Assembly (NCBI RefSeq): GCF_018320785.1
Contig: NC_054869.1
Span: 41,505,789-41,569,788 of the forward strand
Source of the DNA: Cheilinus undulatus
Lineage: Eukaryota > Chordata > Actinopteri > Labriformes > Labridae
DNA length: 64,000 bases
Reading direction: 5' to 3'
Part shown: positions 1 through 11,400 of the stretch, one piece after another
How positions within the stretch are numbered: position 1 is the first letter of the stretch
How the letters are laid out: each line of letters opens with the position of its first letter
The notes under the pieces: model-generated
Seen by the model: the letters and a program-made list of their open reading frames with translations, nothing else
Told to the model about the DNA's origin: nothing
Database searches by the model: none
Made by a program: the position numbers and the translations under genes

Positions 1-488
1 TTTAGGCTCTAACATTGGGTTAATCCTCTGCTGTTGCCCCACAACACTAAATCCTGGCTGTCATGATATAAAGGACTGGATTACAAGCATACACAGTAAT
101 GTTAACAAGCTAAGGCAAGGCAGCTTTATCTATTAAGCAACATTCATTCATAATGCAGTTCAAAGTGCTTTATGGAGTTAAAAACAAAGCATTAGCATGA
201 TGAACACTGCACATAACATTAGGAACTGTAAAAGAGATGTCACTGAACAAGAGTAAGACAGTAAAACATAAATTATATATTATAATTACATAAAGAAAGA
301 ACATAGCAAACACAAAGTATTTAACAACATTTTAAAATTGGTATTTATTTGCTGTGATCTGCTGACAATGGAGTCTTACCTTTGTGACTATCACGGATTA
401 ACTGCCTGGTTTGGGCAAATGAAAATGTGTTTTTTGTGGCAATCCATGCAAGAGTATGTTCCTCAAGATAACGGCTCACACTTTGCTA

Positions 489-601
489 TACAGATGAGGA
501 TAGATTATTAGCCCCCCTATGGCTTTTTTTAAGTATTTCCCAAGTGCTGTTAAACAGCTAAAATTTTCATGGGGGTGGTGGTAATTTTGTCCTCATCTTT
601 A
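489..601. repeat. Short inverted-repeat element (MITE), Tc1-like TA target
   Basis: Both ends carry TA followed by an inverted terminal repeat of about 26 bp: the left reads TACAGATGAGGATA then ATTAGCCCCCC, and the reverse complement of the right end reads TAAAGATGAGGACA then CACCCCCATG. The middle contains AAGTATTTCCCAAGTGCTG and then TTAA. Related pieces are at about 2256-2332 and 7217-7288. There is no coding capacity. The intact TTAA here gives the pre-insertion state for the copy at 7.2 kb. Confidence 0.65.
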
Positions 602-1459
602 CCTTTGTGTTGGACACAGCTCTAAGCTGCCCTCAAAACCCCCTTTAACCAACGTGCATCTCAACGTTTTACCAATTGTGACTGAGATTATTTATAACCA
701 ATTTTTCGAATTTCCCTGAATTGCCTTTCTTTGCTTAAAAAAATTTAAATACTCTTGCAGATGAAACATTTCAAATTAGGGCTGCCTGCATTATTTTATT
801 AGCTGAAATGAATTAAGATCCATGATTGGTGCATTGATCTTTTTATTCACATTAATGGCATTCTTCATTGTCCCTTTTACCACACTTGGGTTAAACCACT
901 TTCTCTACCTGCTACAGTGATGTAAAGCAAGTCCATAAATGCTCCTTAATGCCTCCTTTCAATTAAAAAATAAACCTCACAGACAGCTCAGTGGACAAGT
1001 TAAAAGTCATCTGCACCTTTTTACTGGTTCCTTATTTTCTTTTTGATCCATAAAAGGGTCATTGTCTGTAGTTACATTCATTTCATGATCTAAAATCTAG
1101 CTGAAATTCATAATTTCTTTCAAAATAAAAGCAAGCAGAGTCAATTGCTTTTTGGGGAATGTAGTCCAAAATCCAAAATGAAACCAAAACCGTTTTGAAT
1201 GCAGAATAGTGGGATTTAATCATGCAACAAAAGGAAGATTAATTGCAAGTAACTATAGAAATTTTGAGACTAACTGTGATTTTAAAAAATTTCCATCATT
1301 TGAATAGCCCTATTTAAGATTGATGCCACACTCAATTTGAAAATATGACTAATTAATGCCTGTTGGGTGTGGTATGAAATGTTTTGTAACATACGTTTAA
1401 AACTTTTAATCAGCACAGACATTCTCAGCAGTATTGTTACACTGTGTCTGAAGACCACT

Positions 1460-1965
1460 GGCATGGCCAAGTACACTCTGAATTCCTTCTGTAACAATCA
1501 GATCCTCATGATGCTGGCAGCAAAGGGAGAATAAACTGTTCTTGTCGCAGGATGTATTGGTATTGATGGACCTCAGCCTCCAGTCAGAGGGGACAGCCTC
1601 TAAAAGCCTGTGTCCGGGGTTGAGAGGGGTCTGCTGCAATTTCACCTGCAAGCTTCAGCGTCCTGGAGTATTACAGGTCATGGAGAGATGGTAGATTGCA
1701 GCCAGTCATCCTCTCTGCAGAGCAAATGATATGCTGCAGCCTGCTTCTGTCCTTTGTCGTGGCTGCAGTGTACCACACTATGAGGATGAAATGAGGATAG
1801 ACTCGATGATGCGGTGTAGAAATGCATCATCATCGTCTTTGGCAGGTTGAAGTACATCCTCTGCTGGGTGTTTTTTGATGAGGAGTTGATGTTCAGCTCC
1901 CACTTGAGGTCCTTGGTGATGAGGGCCCACAGGAAGGGGAAAGAGTCTGTAGTAAAAACTGGTGA
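1460..1965 (-). repeat. LINE (non-LTR retrotransposon) ORF2 C-terminal relic
   Basis: On the minus strand the pieces KWELNINSSSK, TQQRMYF, NLPKTMMMHFYTA and PLSTPDTGF-like fragments appear in shifting frames with stops. This is the region after the reverse-transcriptase domain of a fish non-LTR retrotransposon. It is heavily decayed and truncated at both ends. The subfamily is not certain. Confidence 0.55.
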
Positions 1966-2255
1966 ATCACATTGATCTACATTACAATTACTTTTTCCTT
2001 ACTTTCTCCTCCCCAAAACTGGACTTGGGTTGAATTTAAAAAGGATGTAAGGATGATATTCCAGTGGAAGAGCAATGCAACCATTTAGCATTAGCATTGC
2101 TGTCAGGAATCCATTGCACAAAAATAGCAAAATACACTGAAGTTAATCAGATCATTTCAATATGTCTTAATATGCTGGGTTGTGAAATATTTTTTTACTG
2201 TGTGCAAAGAAAAGTGATGTAAGCATTAGGATGTTTGGAAATGCCTTTCTCTTTT

Positions 2256-2332
2256 TAACAGCACTTGGTAAATACTTTAAAAAATGCCCTTTTTTAGGGG
2301 TGTAATAATTTCGTCCTCATCTGTTGGTACAA
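2256..2332. repeat. Partial copy of the short inverted-repeat element
   Basis: About 75 bp match the right part of the element at 489-601 in the opposite orientation: AACAGCACTTGGTAAATACTT, then AGGGGTGTAATAATTT, then CGTCCTCATCTG. It sits about 100 bp before the first naa35 coding exon. Confidence 0.5.
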
Positions 2333-2437
2333 CACCACACTTTACTGTTTTTCTTCTAAATTTCTCGTTAGATTCTGCTGGTTTTTCAAAGGGAAATTTT
2401 TAATATTAACTTCCATTTTTTTTCTTTAGTAATAACC

Positions 2438-5400
2438 ATGGTGATGAAGTCAGGCGTTGAAGATGATGATGCCGGGTGGGGGCTGGGCATCCCGGAAAAA
2501 ATGAAGAACAATGCCAACTGGGTGGATATTACACATGAATTCAAGGGTGCATGTAAAGGTAGGGACTCTGCTTGTGCCCGTGTGTGACTGTGCGTGTGAG
2601 TCATTGCTGTATCATAAGGGAGTCTGACGTGTTTCCTCTTCTTCTCATCTCATATTGATGCAGAATTGAACCTTGGAGAGCTGCTTCATGACAAACTGTG
2701 AGTATGTCAGAATGCTTTTTGCAGACTCATGCTTTAAATATCAGTTTCTCTGTCCTGTATTCCCATTTTTAATCAAACATACTGATAATCTGCAGCAGCT
2801 ATTACATCAGTCCACAAATATCTGAATAGACCAATATCCTCAAATCTTTACAAAAGCACACAGTCATAACATACACTGACATTCTGCTATGATGGCAGGT
2901 TTGGACTGTTTGAGGCCATGTCCGCCATCGAGATGATGGATCCCAAGATGGACGCAGGAATGATCGGAAACCAGGTCAACAGGAAAGTGCTCAACTTTGA
3001 ACAAGCTATCAAGGTACAGTATTGCTGAACTCTGAATGCTGTTCAGTGAGAGAAGTAAATCGTCAGGATTTTAATAAAACATATGTTCTGTATTGTCTAG
3101 TTGAATTTGTTTGATAAAGTAAAAATTAAATGAAATCACCTAGTACTTAATATTTGTCTTACTTCCTTGTGTTAAATTTAGGAGGGCGCCATCAAGGTGA
3201 AGGATCTAAGTCTTCCTGAACTTATCGGTATTATAGACACCTGTTTCTGCTGTTTGGTGAGTTTTACTCTTTTATAATAGAGGCTTTGTTGATTTTTTTG
3301 CATACGAAGTTTCAATCAGTGAGCATTTTATCGAAAAGTAAAGAGCACATTTTAAACCACTTCCTTCCTTATGTAGGCTACCTAAAAACTTTATTTTGAC
3401 ATTTTAAAATCAAAAGCATTGAATAACATAATACTCTATCCAAGATAGCTTTTTAATTATAATGACATGTGTACAGCTATCCTCTTTTACCTGAGCTGAA
3501 AACAGAAAAAACAAAACTTACAATATCTTCATGTAAATGTTATTGTGTCTTAAGCGTGTCTGTTTGGCTCTATTCTTAGATAACATGGCTGGAGGGCCAC
3601 TCTCTGGCACAGACCGTGTTCACCTGTCTGTACGTCCACAACCCTGACCTGATTGAGGAGCCTGCTCTCAAAGCATTCGCCCTGGGCATCCTGAAGGTGT
3701 GTGACATCGCCCGAGAGAAAGTCAACAAGGCTGCTGTGTTTGAAGAGGTAAGAGGCTCCCTAATATCTTTCAGTGCGTGTGCATCTGTAAGACTACTTTT
3801 TTAAACTACTTTGGACTTAAAAGCCTTTTTTCATAGCGTGATTCCACAGAAGCTCTGACAGAGCTCCACTGTCATTACACATTTGGATGTTCATATTAGT
3901 TCAACATCAGTGTGATACACAGGTGCATCATGTATCATGGAAGAGTTCAAATTTCTTCTGTGATTTAATTCCAGAAGTAAAACTTAAATTTCACAAAAAT
4001 CCACTTTATCAAAAATGTTAGAATATCACCGAACATCAGTCTGAAAAAAGATTTCTAATAAAAAATGCCAAATTTCTTCAAATTTGTGCTCATTTGTGCA
4101 CTTAGTCCTTTGTTGGAGCTCCTTTTACACAAATTACTGCATTTATGCAACATGGCATGGAGCCAATCAGTCCGTGGCACTGCTGGGGTGTTATGAGGCC
4201 CAGGTTGCTCTGATAGCAACAGTTCATATGTATTGTTGAGTCTGGTTTCTCTCATCTTCCACTTGATGTTTTCCTAGAGATTCTCTATGGGGTCAGTCAG
4301 GCCAGTTGTCTGGCCAATCAAACACAGAAATACCATGGTCAGCACACCAGTTTCTGATAGTTTTGGCTTCACTGTGGGCAGGTGCCAAGTCCTGCTGGTA
4401 AAGGAAATCAGTATCTCCTAAAGCCTGTCACAGATGGGTGCATGAAGTGCTCTAAAATCTCCGGGTACACAACTGACAGTGTTGACTCTGGACTTGATAC
4501 AGCTCAGTGGACCAACACCAGCAGATGACGTGGCACCCCAAACCATCACTGACTGGAAACTGAAAACACCAGACCTCAAGAACTTCTGATTCTGTGCCTC
4601 TTAGATCTTCCTCCAGACTCTAGACCTTGATTTCCAAATTATATCAAAGTTTTGTTTCGTCTGAAAATATGACCATGGACCACTGGGTAACGGTTCAGTT
4701 CCTTTTCTTCTTAGCCCAGGTGAGAAACTTCATATATCTGTGGTTCAGGACTGGTTTTACAATTAGAACACAACACTTGTAGTCCATCTCCTGGACTCGT
4801 CTGTGTTTGGTGGCTCTTGATCCATGGACTCCAGCCTCAGTTCACTCCTTATCAAACTCACCTAAGTCCTTAAATCTGCTTTGTTTGACGACCCTCTGAA
4901 GGCTGAGCTCATCCCTGTTGCTTGTGCACCACCTTTTCTTTCCATACTTTTGTCTTCCAGTCAACTTTCCAAGAAGATGCTTTATTACAGCCTTCTGGAC
5001 AATAGTCAAGTCAGCAGTCTTCCCCATGATTGCGGTTGTGTGGACTGAACTGGAGTTAGAGAATGGAGGCTCAGGAAACCTTTGCAAATTGGACTTTTCC
5101 TCAATATTCTAATATTTTGGGATGGTAGATTTTTGATATTTGTGAGCTATAGACCATAATCATCAAGGTTAAAACAAAAAAGTCTTGAAATATTTGACTT
5201 CTTGTGAGATGATCTAGAATTTCTAAAAGTTAAACCTTATAGGTAAAATTGCAGGGAAAAAATGAACTTTTGCATGATATTCTATTTTTTTTTAGATGGA
5301 CCTGTAGGTGTCATTTTATATTGTGCTATGGTGTAGTGGAAGAGTGAGAGGGCACAGAGGTGGGATCCTCTTGTCCCTCGATCACATCTCCATGTCTGTC

Positions 5401-8400
5401 TTCTTCTGCTTGTCTTTTGGGCTGGGAGACAGGGCCATAAACTCACTTTTCAAGACTTGATTTTATGTGATTTCACTTTTTGATTGTATTTTAATCATGT
5501 ATTATTCTTACTGTTATTAATCGGCTCAAATCACTTATCTAATACCATACTATATTGTTTGTTGTTTTTTTTAGTAATGTTTTATTTAATTTTAGTAATA
5601 TTTCCTTTTGTCCTTTTGATCATTCTTCTCAATCAGCCATTTAGGTTTTATTTTCATATTTTATGTTTTTCAAATTATTAATTTACTTGGTTTTTTCTGT
5701 AGGAGGACTTCCAGGCCATGACTTATGGATTCAAAATGGCCAATAATGTCACAGACCTGCGTGTGACAGGTACAAGGACTATACATTTTGATTGTTTAAG
5801 TCCTCAACTTCAGTGCAGAATAGCTGAAATTCTCTCTTGACATTTTCTCTTCCTACCAGGTATGCTGAAGGACGTGGAGGATGAGTTACAGAGGAAAGTT
5901 AAGGTATATTTTCTTGGCCCTAGCCTTTAACATTCATCATATTTTTATTCCTGAAATAAATCCTTACGAGAGTATTACATGGTAAACAGTTCCTCTTCTA
6001 CCTCTTCAGAGCACCCGCAGTCGACAGGGTGAGCAGAGAAACCCTGAGGTAGAGCTGGAGGTAAGCTGGGCCATTCCTTAGTCAGTAAAGTAAGGATTTA
6101 GAACATCTGAAAGCCAAACATCAGATGTTTCTAATAAGATCAAAATTAGATTGCCACAAAGCTTAAACATAGAACCCCATATTACATCAACATCAAACAA
6201 ACCTTGAACCCTCCTTCACATTCTTTGCCTGCTAAATTTGCTTCCCCTCTACTGTCTTTCCTCAGTTTGGGACTCATTTAACCTCAGGAGACTCTTCTGA
6301 GGAATTCCCAGCTGTTATAACAGGCAGTTATGATAATAATGAAGAAGAATTAATCCCAAAAATGGACTTGGTCTAAACGTTCAAAAATGCAGCCTTGGTG
6401 GTTGCTTGGAGCTTCAATCTCTAGGTGTATAAATAACTTTTCACATGCACACGTGAGCCTGTTTAATCTCCCGTTGCTTTCTTTTTCCAGCATCAGCAGT
6501 GTTTGGCACTTTTTAATAGAATCAAGTTTACTCGCCTGTTGCTGACTGCACTGATCACCTTTACCAAGAAAGAGGTAATATAAGTACGAGAACAAGCAAT
6601 AAGACGATGTCCATACTAATCAGTTTAAAATGTTCTTCTGCATGCTACAGAGAAGTAAAGAAAGTATCTGGATACTTTTTTCCATACTTGTGTTTAGATA
6701 AGCATCTTTTGTGTATGTTCTTGTCTACGTTTGTATCTGTTTTTAGACCAGCTCGGTAGGAGAGGCCCAGAAACTTGTGGCTCAGGCTGCTGACCTTCTA
6801 TCAGCCATTCATTCCAGCATTCAGCACGGCATCCAGTCACAGAATGACACCACTAAAGGAGGTAATGTCAGCACCTACGTGCCACATGAGCATGTTCATT
6901 TTGCACACTTGTGTGGACCACTATGACACAAAGACTATCAAATATGGATGAAGCTGTAGATACTCTGTATGCTCTCCTGTGGTAGTACAAACCAGTGTTG
7001 AGCAAATAATTAAGTTTCAACTTCACTTATGGTGGTTATAGCTTTCTATAATCATGAAAAAAAGATAATCAAAATCAAACAAATAGTGTGCCCACATTCA
7101 CCTGTTAAATGTACTTATTTAGTCATGTGTAGTTAATGCAGAGAATCATCATGAGCGATAACGTGGGCATAGATCACTTTGAAACTAGTGAATGAGCCTT
7201 CACACTTCATGAGGTATACAGATGAGGAAGAAAATATTAGCCCCCCATGAAAACTTCCTTTTTTTAAGTATTTCCCAAGTGCTGTTAACCCTTTACCTAC
7301 TGAGGCTTAAAATGGTGATTTGGACATATTTTGTTCTATGGCTGTAAAATAGTCAGGAATTGCCCTAAGACTGAGAGCTTTGGTCCCTTTTCCCAGGAGT
7401 ACTTGAACTTGACTTTTCAACATCTGGTTAATGATTATTGCACATTATATGGAATTGTCAGCAGTTTAAAAGAAGATAAACAAGAAAAACGGATTTGTTT
7501 TTCATGGCTTTTATGAGAAGAAATGTTGTTATTGCTCATGAAGTTTTGATTGGACATTTTAAATGTGAAACTATACACGTTTAGAACAATCACCAGTCAT
7601 TTTTTGAGTCTAGGACTCTGGGTGTGCAAAAGAGAACTGTATATGCCTTTCATATACCTCAGTTCAGAAGATGCATCCTCCAAATCCCTGTCCTCCTCTA
7701 TGAACAGTAGCGGCCGTTTTACCGTTCTTGATGGTCTTCCCGACATTATAAATGTGTGTAATAAAACATAGACACGCAATGCCACTATCTAACGCTATTT
7801 TTTGAAAACAAAACACCACTCTTGCTCGCTCTCCTTTTACTCTCTTTCTTCACTCTCCTTTCTCACTTGTCTTCTGCCAAAGCTGCCGTTTTTGCGGTGC
7901 TGTTCGACATTACCATAATATATATGCCACACATCATATATTGCCGGAAAGCACAGATTCTCAGCTCTCTGTCAGCGTTGGAATCTTTTAGACTGAGCAA
8001 ACTTTCGAGGAGTTACAGTCTTGAGAATCCGTGTAGCTGTCTCTCCAAACTTCTGGTGTATTGTTATGAATGCCCACGTTATATGGTTGCAAGTATCGTA
8101 ACGAACAATATATGTGCGCATGCCCACAATTCTCAGCTTTCCAACACCGTTGGAATTGGACAAACTTTGACAGAGTTATGGTAATAAAACTCCAGACATA
8201 TGAAACATATCCCCGGTGCTGGCTCCATAGGTAAAGGGTTAAACAGAGCAAGGCATTTTAACACCACTTTTCCAAACACCCTAGTTTTAGTTTGGATTAC
8301 ATTATTTCGCTTTGCACACAGAAACAAATTTATTTCACAAAAACTGCCAGGGTCTAAATCATTTGCTCCCCTCATGCAAATAGTCAGTTGTGTCTCCTTG

Positions 8401-11400
8401 TTGCTGGATAACAGCCTGCAGTTGTTTGTTGTAGTTTTCAACAAGTCTCAGTCAGATTTTCTGTGGAATCCCAGCCCATTCATTTTTTGCTGAGTCTCTC
8501 AAACTCCTGCAGATTTGATGGTCCTCTGGCATGGACCATGGTCTTCAGTTCACCCCACAGATTTTCAATGGGGTTCAGGTCAGCTCCAAGTAGAGCCCAG
8601 GAGGCACCTCTCAGGGACCTGGACCCTCTTTCACCTTATTTTAAACCCACAGTTTTAAATCTTGCTGTAAAAGTTGACAGTGATTTTAAATTGGATAAAT
8701 AAATAAATTCAGTTGTTAAATCCAGTTTTTATCACCTGAGGCTTTTATCCAAGATTAAATTGGTTTATCTTTTAACAACTTTGAGCAAGTAATTCATGCT
8801 TTTATTTCTACACTCCATCTCTCTCCATGGGAGCAAATGAGAGCATGTAACTACAGGAAGGAGGTTTCACCACCCACCAGATGTAAATGCTGTAAAATCA
8901 GTTAGTAAATGTGTTTAATAATGGGGATTTCAATGTCAGTTAAAATGATCATGATTTTTGCCATAATGTTGCAGCCCTAGTAGTCACTGGGAGTGAAAAG
9001 AGCAGTGGTTCTTACTGATTTGTAGATCAGCAATGACGGACTATTTTTAGAACCCTTTTGCCGGCTCATACAGATGCAGAAGATACATTTTTATATGTGT
9101 TCAGAGACTTTTCACTCACCAGTGCTGTTTAAATTATACAAATTAAAAATAAAATAAAAAAACAACAACTTATATATCTAAATTTCACAGATACACTCAA
9201 TATGTTGCTGATTTGTATGTTTTACAATGTTACAATGTTACAATGTCATTTAGCAGACGCTTTTCTCCAAAGCGACGTACATTTGAGAGCAAGAACAACA
9301 CAAGCAATGATCTAGACAAGAAGAAACAACATCAGTAAGTGCCATCAAGTGCTTCAGGTCCAATTGGACGCAAATGCTGCTGTGTAGAGTTTAAGGCAGA
9401 GTACCTAAAATATACGTTGTTTATGTAGTTGTTTTTTTTTTGTTGTTTTTTTTTTTGTTTTTTTGTTTTTTTGTTTTTTTTGTTTTTATGTTTTGTTTTT
9501 TTTTTTGTTATTAGACAGCAACAATGAATCAAGGAAAATGTGGGATCACTAATCGCCATTCATTAGACTTCACAACAACTAATTACCAAGTACCAAGTGC
9601 TGGATCATTCCCAAAGAGCTGGGCAAAGAAATCCCAGAAGTAGAGCAGGACAGTGCGAGCTAACTATAGTTGGGAAACTCATTCAACCACTGGGGGCAGC
9701 AGTGGAGAATAGTCTGGCTGAGACTCAATCTACTACTGGGGACAACAGTAGAGAATTGCCTAGCTAAGTGCAAAGTGTTCTCTGAAGAGCTGGGTCTTTA
9801 GCCTTCTCTTGAAAGTAGACAGGGAGTCTGTAGATCGAATGGAGTTGGGTAATTCATTCCACCATTTAGGGACAACAGAGGAGAAGAGTCGAGCTAGTGA
9901 CTTAGGAGCATGATGTGCTGGAAGTACCAGGCGCCTTTCGCTGGCTGAGCGTAGTGGGCGAGAAGGGGTGTAGACCTGGATGAGGGACTCCAGGTAAACA
10001 GGAGCAGTTTTAGTTACTGCTTTGTAAGCAATGATTAGAGTTTTGAATTTAATGCGAGCTGCAACTGGAAGCCAGTGTAGAGAGATTAAAAGAGGCGTGA
10101 CATGAGCTCTCTTGGGTTGGTTGAAGACCAGACGTGCTGCTGCGTTCTGGATCAACTGCAGAGGTATAACTGTGCATGCAGGTAGGCCTGCCAGTAATGA
10201 GTTACAGTAGTCAATACGTGATATTATAAGAGCCTGTACCAGGAGTTGTGTAGCATGCTCTGTCAAGTAGGGTCTGATCCTCTTGATGTTGTAGAGGGCG
10301 AAACGGCAGGATCGAGCAATCGAGGCCACATGGAGCTTGAAGGTTAGCTGGTCATCAATCATGACACCCAGATTCCGGGCTGACTTAGTGGGCAAGAGAT
10401 TATTTGATCCAAGCTGGATATTGATCTGCGGTTCCATAGTGGGACTGGCTGGGATGATAATGAGCTCCGTTTTGGGCAGGTTGAGCTGAAGGTGACGTTC
10501 CCTCATCCATTTAGAAATATCAGCAAGGCAGGATGAGATCCGAGCTGAGACAGTTGTGTCATCTGGTGGAAAGGACAGGAATAGCTGTGTGTCGTCTGCA
10601 TAGCAGTGATAAGAAAAGCCATGGGAGCAGATGATTGCACCAAGTGAGGTGGTGTATATTGAGAAAAGTAGGGGACCAAGCACAGACCCTTGAGGCACCC
10701 CTGTTGATAAGCCATGCAGTTTAGACACTCCTCCCTTCCATGATACTCTAAAAGATCTCCCTGTGAGGTAGGACTTAAACCACTGTAGGGCAGATCCTGA
10801 GATACCAAGTGAAGAGAGTGTGGAGAGGAGGATTTGGTGGTTTACTGTGTCAAAGGCAGCAGACAGATCCAGCAGTAAGAGAACTGAGGACTGACCAGCT
10901 GCTCTGGCCAAGCGAAGTGATTCCGTTACCGACAAAAGTGCAGTTTCAGTAGAGTGGCCCCGCCTAAAGCCAGACTGATTCTGATCAAGTAGATCATTGT
11001 TCTGCAAGTGTTCTGAGAGCTGGTTGAAGACTGTGCGCTCCAGTATTTTCGATAGGAATGGGAGAAGTGAGACCGGCCTGTAATTTTCAACCAGGGCTGG
11101 GTTGAGAGTGGGTTTTTTGAGCAGTGGTGTAACCGCGCTTGCTTGAAAGCAGCTGGGAAAACACCTGTGGACAGAGGAGTTAATAATACAACTCACAGCA
11201 GGGCTGATTGTGGGCTCAATCGCCTGCAAGAGATGTGATGGTATCGGATCGAGGGGACAGGTTGTGGGCTTAGAGTCAAGCAGAAGCCTGGTGACCTCGC
11301 TCTCACTTAGTGGAGAGAATGAGCTAAGTGATGCATCACTAGCTGGTGGCAGAAAACTGAGTTGGACAGGCTCAGAGAATTGGTTGCTGATGGTAGAAAC

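Larger units (their letters stand above)
1..2429. other. Region upstream of the first naa35 coding exon
   Basis: I see no convincing gene exon here. It contains a short inverted-repeat element (489-601), a LINE reverse-transcriptase relic (about 1460-1965) and a partial copy of the short element (about 2256-2332), listed separately. The rest is AT-rich unique-looking sequence. A 5' untranslated exon of naa35 should lie here or beyond the window, because the first coding exon starts at a splice acceptor, but I could not pick it out. Confidence 0.5.

Noticed and set aside
7822..8444. Several 60-120 codon ORFs on both strands
   Set aside because: They lie within or across the borders of the piggyBac-type insert, overlap each other on opposite strands, and show no transposase motif.
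9430..9512. Long T-rich tract
   Set aside because: It is the 3' UTR homopolymer region of the LINE, not a separate feature; its length may also be unreliable in the assembly.
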